Assembly (NCBI RefSeq): GCF_043641665.1
Contig: NC_092193.1
Location: forward strand, 13,649,501-13,713,500
DNA from: Enoplosus armatus
Taxonomy: Eukaryota; Chordata; Actinopteri; Centrarchiformes; Enoplosidae
Direction: 5' to 3'
Length of the DNA: 64,000 nucleotides
Position numbers and translations under genes: made by a program
Notes under the pieces: generated by a model
Seen by the model: the letters and a program-made list of their open reading frames with translations, nothing else
Database searches by the model: none
What the model was told of the DNA's origin: nothing
Shown: piece after piece, positions 61,501 through 64,000 of the stretch
Layout: each line of letters opens with the position of its first letter
How positions within the stretch are numbered: the stretch's first letter is position 1

Positions 61501-62942
61501 TGAAGCATGACTTTGAGGGTGAGCACTCATATGTGCTGGTCCGGACCAACAACTTGCCAAATAACCTTCCAGATGTCTACATCGAAGGCATCAATACACG
61601 CACCGTACATGATGACGATGACAGTCAGCATCACGGTGACAGTAGCAGTGAAGAGGACCACAGTCGTAGAGTCAGGGATGAAGATGATGATGAAGATGAT
61701 GAAGATGATGATGACAAACATGATGACGACAGTGAAGAGCACGAGGAACACCACAGATTACAAGCACTAAAGATCAGAGTGTACAATCACACTGTGGAGT
61801 TCAAGAAGAATCGCAGGCTGGTCGTAAGTATCAAGGGCATTTTTAAACAACATGCTGCCTCCATCTCATTTTCCTGTGGGGCCTTTTCAGCAGACACAAT
61901 ATTTTGTTTGTGGGATAATATCATCATATTTCTGCCCGCCCACAAACATTTGTGAAACTGCTGTGGGAAATAACCAGCGCTCCTTCGCATTTTCTCTGTG
62001 AGATGTTATGATGGCAGGGAGGCAGATGATGTGCTATGTGCTAAATTATGTTCTGCCATATGTTATTTCCCTTTTGGCACACACGTTTGTGTTGTATGAG
62101 AGAGAGAGAGAGAGAGAGAGAGAGCATGAAAAACAGCTGCGATATTATTATTATATTTATTCAGGAGTCAGACTTCATTATGTAAGTATCCTCTAAAAAG
62201 CAATCTGAGCTATGTAATTCTAAGCCTGCACAGTGTATAGTATTCAACATCCAAGGGCCGCTGGCACACAAGCTTGAGCATATTCAAGCAGTAGTTGGTA
62301 TACCTTACATTTTCTAAAAGTTTCATATAATTAATTATTTGCTCAAAGAAGCCCAAATGTCTGTAAAAACTTAATGGCAATTCATCCAATAGTTGTTGAG
62401 ATATTTCAGTCTGAGCAGGGTTGAACCGATCAACAGATTGACAATATACATAACGATACAAGAACGAATGAATGAATACGATAAATTGCATTGCAGGTGG
62501 ATGGAAGGAGAACTAATTCTCCTGCCTCACCCACTGCTGGTCTTAACATCTGGGAGCATTCCTCTCGCATCCACCTGAAGACCGACTTTGGCCTCTCAGT
62601 GGAGTTTGACGGACACAGCGCAGCAGGTAACTAACCTTCACCTGATTAAACAAGTCTAACAGAATTAGGAGTAATCCTGGAACTCGCAGGATTCATAACA
62701 AATTAATCAAAAAACCTTATCATCCCCTACCAAATGAGTTATTTTCTCTGCGAGAGAGAGTTATGAAGTGAATCAAGTGTTATATTGTTGTTCCTGCAGA
62801 AATCATTCTACCACGCCTATATAAAAGGAAGGTGAGGGGTCTGTGTGGGAACTTTGACGGTCAAAAACAGAATGACTGGATGAAGCCAGATGGCACCAAG
62901 GCCAAGAGCGTCCAAGAGTTCGGAGAGAGCTGGAGAGTGTGA
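47993..62942 (+). CDS. Zonadhesin-like secreted mosaic protein (MAM, VWD, C8, TIL, mucin repeat), 29 exons, 2,401 aa
   Basis: Coding exons: 47993-48069, 48306-48358, 48449-48517, 49192-49415, 49515-49596, 50047-50444, 51109-51673, 51822-52018, 52113-52502, 52866-53158, 53868-54133, 54509-54577, 54908-55045, 55144-55400, 55534-55618, 55791-55862, 56064-56198, 56304-56560, 56670-56754, 56925-57110, 57253-57390, 57837-58093, 58186-58270, 58364-60175, 60813-61021, 61188-61344, 61447-61823, 62497-62626, 62800-62942. They join to 7,206 nt with no internal stop. All introns are GT-AG except intron 8 (GC-AG). The product has a signal peptide, MAM1 (about 44-168), VWD1-C8-TIL (about 222-555), VWC-like and VWD2-C8 (556-871), MAM2-4 (895-1459), mucin repeat (1460-2063), TIL2 and VWC-like (2064-2185) and VWD3 (2186-2399). 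No membrane segment is visible. Family members act in egg-coat or mucosal adhesion; the role here is inferred. The symbol (zan or zanl type) is not certain. Confidence 0.88.
50047..52018 (+). CDS. Exons 6-8 of the zonadhesin-like gene: VWD1, C8 and TIL1
   Basis: Exon 6 encodes a Cys-rich VWC-like stretch ([10 protein letters not shown]...CPKGQIC) and the start of VWD1 (C222 to STFDG). Exon 7 completes VWD1 with CGLCG at 358-362 followed by GNFN and a DDFRKPDGT segment. It then encodes a C8 domain with the expected spaced cysteines ([17 protein letters not shown] to STFC). Exon 8 encodes a TIL domain ([18 protein letters not shown] to DCGC). The position of the usual GDPH motif in VWD1 reads SHTD (226-229), so this domain lacks the self-cleavage site. 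Exon 8 ends at a GC donor (gcaagt, 52,019). Confidence 0.85.
52019..52112 (+). other. GC-AG intron 8
   Basis: Exon 8 ends ...cactatgag and is followed by gcaagt, a strong GC-type donor; the acceptor is ctgcag at 52,112. Using this pair joins HYE to [10 protein letters not shown] in frame and keeps the TIL/VWC cysteine pattern. The nearby GT donor (52,024) puts the next exon out of frame and gives an early stop. Confidence 0.75.
52113..54133 (+). CDS. Exons 9-11 of the zonadhesin-like gene: VWC-like module, VWD2 and C8
   Basis: Exon 9 completes the TIL/VWC-like unit ([15 protein letters not shown]) and opens VWD2 with an intact [11 protein letters not shown] (GDPH at 611-614). Exon 10 carries the rest of VWD2, including CGLCG at 744-748 and an SWRV end. 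Exon 11 encodes a C8 domain ([21 protein letters not shown] to DTAC). VWD2 is the only one of the three VWD domains with both GDPH and CGLCG. In MUC2 and FCGBP the Asp-Pro bond of GDPH is cut autocatalytically, so cleavage at 612/613 is plausible. No TIL follows this C8; the frame passes into a Pro/Thr linker. Confidence 0.87.
53290..53470. repeat. Dispersed teleost repeat ('agcatgttagcat' family) in intron 10
   Basis: The block contains gcagtgtggtgctaatt, acagcatgttaacacgctaa, tataacctgctaaa-like text (tatacctgctaaaccagcat) and ttagcattgtcattgggagc. This matches a repeat I recall as very common in percomorph introns. It lies wholly within intron 10 (53,159-53,867). Confidence 0.65.
54509..55618 (+). 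CDS. Exons 12-15 of the zonadhesin-like gene: Pro/Thr linker and MAM2
   Basis: Exon 12 (69 nt) encodes a Pro/Thr linker ([17 protein letters not shown]). Exons 13-15 (138, 257 and 85 nt) encode MAM2, residues about 895-1054. It has a [17 protein letters not shown] opening, [14 protein letters not shown], a [10 protein letters not shown] block, GDSARLLSS, a [10 protein letters not shown] block and a [15 protein letters not shown] ending. The four Cys expected for MAM are present. The block has phase-1 introns at both ends, so it can be duplicated or skipped without breaking the frame. MAM2 differs more from MAM3 and MAM4 than these do from each other. Confidence 0.87.
55791..56754 (+). CDS. 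Exons 16-19 of the zonadhesin-like gene: linker and MAM3
   Basis: Exon 16 (72 nt) is a short Ser/Thr/Pro linker. Exons 17-19 (135, 257 and 85 nt) encode MAM3, residues about 1079-1237: [58 protein letters not shown], and [16 protein letters not shown]. Exon borders fall at the same codons as in MAM2 and MAM4. It most resembles MAM4, sharing long stretches in the central exon, which indicates a recent duplication. Confidence 0.88.
56925..58270 (+). CDS. Exons 20-23 of the zonadhesin-like gene: linker and MAM4
   Basis: Exon 20 (186 nt) is a longer Pro/Thr/Asn linker with several Asn-x-Thr sites. Exons 21-23 (138, 257 and 85 nt) encode MAM4, residues about 1300-1459: [58 protein letters not shown], and [16 protein letters not shown]. 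Intron 21 (57,391-57,836) holds no recognisable element. Confidence 0.88.
58364..60175 (+). CDS. Exon 24 of the zonadhesin-like gene: mucin-like Pro/Thr/Gln repeat
   Basis: A single 1,812-nt exon encodes residues 1460-2063. After a non-repetitive Pro/Thr lead ([19 protein letters not shown]), an array of eight-residue units runs from about 1555 to 2030. Typical units read [16 protein letters not shown] and RPQTTTTA. Units pair into 16-residue (48-nt) blocks and often into 32-residue (96-nt) blocks. Thr and Pro dominate, Ser is rare and Cys is absent, which suits dense O-glycosylation. The exon ends at tcat|gtaagt in phase 1. The opposite strand is also open over about 1.5 kb, but only because CCA, ACA, CAA and GCT codons have no reverse-complement stops. 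Confidence 0.9.
58650..60070 (+). repeat. 24-bp minisatellite inside exon 24
   Basis: Tandem units of 24 bp, about 55-60 copies, with 48-bp and 96-bp higher-order periods (alternating acacca, agacca and cagcca phases). One unit is shortened by 3 bp (a missing codon near 59,505 and again near 59,790), always in whole codons. Confidence 0.85.
60252..60706. mobile_element. MITE-like DNA transposon in intron 24
   Basis: The left end ccatatactgtatataaagatg (60,252-60,273) and the right end catctctatgcacagtccatgg (60,685-60,706) are imperfect terminal inverted repeats. Flanks share ttcggc (60,245-60,250 and 60,707-60,712), a possible target duplication. The interior has no transposase. The sequence resembles a non-autonomous repeat I recall in many fish, with ends related to 'actgtatataaagatg'. 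Confidence 0.65.
60813..61344 (+). CDS. Exons 25-26 of the zonadhesin-like gene: TIL2 and VWC-like module
   Basis: Exon 25 encodes a second TIL domain, residues about 2066-2126 ([19 protein letters not shown] to RCGC). Exon 26 encodes the usual follow-on Cys-rich unit ([17 protein letters not shown] to DYYCQS), with an acidic centre ([11 protein letters not shown]). This is the standard lead into a VWD domain in zonadhesin and FCGBP-type proteins. Here the C8 that usually precedes TIL is replaced by the mucin repeat. Confidence 0.85.
61447..62942 (+). CDS. Exons 27-29 of the zonadhesin-like gene: VWD3 with acidic insert and stop
   Basis: Exon 27 opens VWD3 (C2190, [12 protein letters not shown]). 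The expected GDPH is GDPE. Residues about 2240-2287 are an insert very rich in Asp, Glu and His with some Ser (for example [18 protein letters not shown]), encoded partly by GAT/GAA codon repeats. The domain then resumes with [17 protein letters not shown]. Exon 28 continues VWD3 ([17 protein letters not shown]). Exon 29 ends it with RGLCGNFDG (the first Cys of CGLCG is Arg 2367), a [11 protein letters not shown] segment and ESWRV, followed at once by TGA. No C8, TIL, EGF or membrane anchor follows. Confidence 0.85.
62098..62124 (+). repeat. (GA)n microsatellite in intron 27
   Basis: About 13 GA units inside the 673-nt intron between exons 27 and 28. Confidence 0.9.
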
Positions 62943-63285
62943 ATATCAGATGGATGTAAGGATGAGACATGGCACTTAAGGATACCCTGTGGAAGCTTTG
63001 GACACTAATAGAAACATTACTGTGACAGTTTACAAGAAAACTCCACACTGATAACTGATAACAACTTCTTACTGCTCACAAAGTATATCATTGTAAAAAG
63101 ACTTCCCTACTGCAACAACATTATTCTGGTCAAGCTTTCAAGTCCATTTTTCTTCGCTTTTTTAAAGAGATATTTGTACCCTGTGACAATGTATTACTTT
63201 ACTGTTTGTGTCATTGCCATGCATACTATTTAGTCAAATGTGATGTTATGTCATGATACACATACTCTATGCCTGCAGGAAAGAA

Positions 63286-63302
63286 ATTAAATGTGCAATA
63301 AA
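63286..63302 (+). terminator. Poly(A) signals of the zonadhesin-like gene
   Basis: ATTAAA (63,286-63,291) and AATAAA (63,297-63,302) lie about 350 bases after the stop codon. They define a 3' untranslated region of roughly 360-385 nt and the end of the gene. Confidence 0.7.
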
Positions 63303-63644
63303 TGATTATTCAAAATGTTGCTTGCACTTGGCCAAAAGCGAGTTTATTGGCAGGTTCGCTGAATCTTCGTTGTTCTAATAAATTAACCTTACCTTTATGT
63401 CGCCATTTGTCTAGTGATTTTCAGTCTCAAGCATTCTTGACATATCTACAGTCTGAATGTGTAACACGACCTGTGGAACTGGAGGAAGTCTAATCATTAG
63501 AGAGAGAACTTCTGTAACATGATATTATTCTGTGTACCATGTGACACAATAATTATTTTTCCTGGCTTACAAAAGGGTTATTCTTGTCAGGAGTGTACCT
63601 GTGGGTGTGGGTGTTTGTAATTGTCTGTGAAGCTTCTATGCATG

Positions 63645-63654
63645 GATAAATAAG
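63645..63654 (+). promoter_or_regulatory. TATA-like element of the downstream gene
   Basis: GATAAATAAG lies 33 bases before the start codon of the next gene. If it is used at normal spacing, the 5' untranslated region would be only about 10-15 nt, so an upstream start or a different promoter is possible. Confidence 0.3.
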
Positions 63655-63686
63655 CCTTGGTTACACTCAGCAGCCACACACACGTC

Positions 63687-63744
63687 ATGGATTGGTTTGT
63701 GTTGTACTTCTTTCTGTTTTTGGGGTGGCTACCTCTCTATGATG
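63687..63744 (+). CDS. First exon of a secreted protein gene, partial
   Basis: ATG is followed by a strongly hydrophobic stretch (MDWFVLYFFLFLGWLPLYDG) and a perfect donor (gatg|gtgagt) in phase 1. This is the shape of a signal-peptide exon. It begins only about 385 bases after the poly(A) signal of the zonadhesin-like gene, on the same strand. No second exon is visible before the window ends, so the family cannot be named. A tandem relative of the preceding gene is possible, but its first intron is phase 2 while this one is phase 1. Confidence 0.5.
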
Positions 63745-64000
63745 GTGAGTGAAACATTTTATATTGAACGGTAAAGTCAGTAAAGTCAAGGTGTGATTAT
63801 CTCATAATACATGCATAATGTGTTTAACTGACAACATTAATAAAGTAACAACACGGTTGATCATCAATTAGCCTAATTAACTAGTGGGCTTTATTTTATT
63901 GTTCTTTGACCTGATTGTAAAAAGCTAATCGGTTTCCAAATGATTAAACTCAGCTGATTGGATTACTATTCAAAATAATGGTAAATAATTTAATGCTCAA

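Overview
The window looks like nuclear DNA from a ray-finned (teleost) fish, probably a percomorph. It is AT-rich and full of CA/GT, GA and CT microsatellites, and introns are short with ordinary GT-AG borders. Several dispersed repeats resemble ones I recall from many teleost genomes: the 'tagcttagcttagcata' family, the 'ccacttgggggcag' family, the 'agcatgttagcat' family and a tRNA-derived SINE tail. I see no bacterial-type operon, CRISPR array, rRNA gene or intact tRNA gene.

Layout. (1) 1-47,700 is a gene desert: no convincing protein-coding exon on either strand. It holds simple repeats, decayed LINE pieces (12.5 and 35.0 kb), SINE-like pieces (9.4 and 37.0 kb), an LTR-like block (33.6 kb), two opposite copies of one dispersed repeat (23.9 and 39.6 kb), a sharp palindrome with two octamer motifs (30.74 kb), and several blocks that read like conserved non-coding elements. 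(2) 47,788-63,302 is one complete plus-strand gene: TATA box, 29 coding exons that join without a break into a 2,401-residue open frame (7,206 nt with the stop), and a poly(A) signal. (3) 63,687-63,744 is the signal-peptide exon of a second plus-strand gene that leaves the window.

The main gene encodes a secreted zonadhesin-like mosaic protein. In order: signal peptide, a shortened MAM domain, VWD1-C8-TIL, a VWC-like module and VWD2-C8, a Pro/Thr linker, three MAM domains separated by Pro/Thr linkers, a mucin-like Pro/Thr/Gln repeat of about 600 residues in a single 1.8-kb exon, a second TIL and VWC-like module, and a last VWD domain with a long Asp/Glu/His insert. The protein stops right after that VWD domain, with no C8, EGF or membrane segment. 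Zonadhesin and FCGBP/mucin relatives use such modules for disulfide-linked, heavily glycosylated extracellular assemblies, so a role in egg, sperm or mucosal adhesion is an inference from family only.

The most notable points are a required GC-AG intron, a GDPH self-cleavage motif kept in only one of three VWD domains, a triplicated three-exon MAM cassette, a minisatellite that is itself the mucin domain, and an acidic codon-repeat insertion inside VWD3. All exon borders were derived by eye from splice consensus and reading-frame continuity; none has transcript support here.
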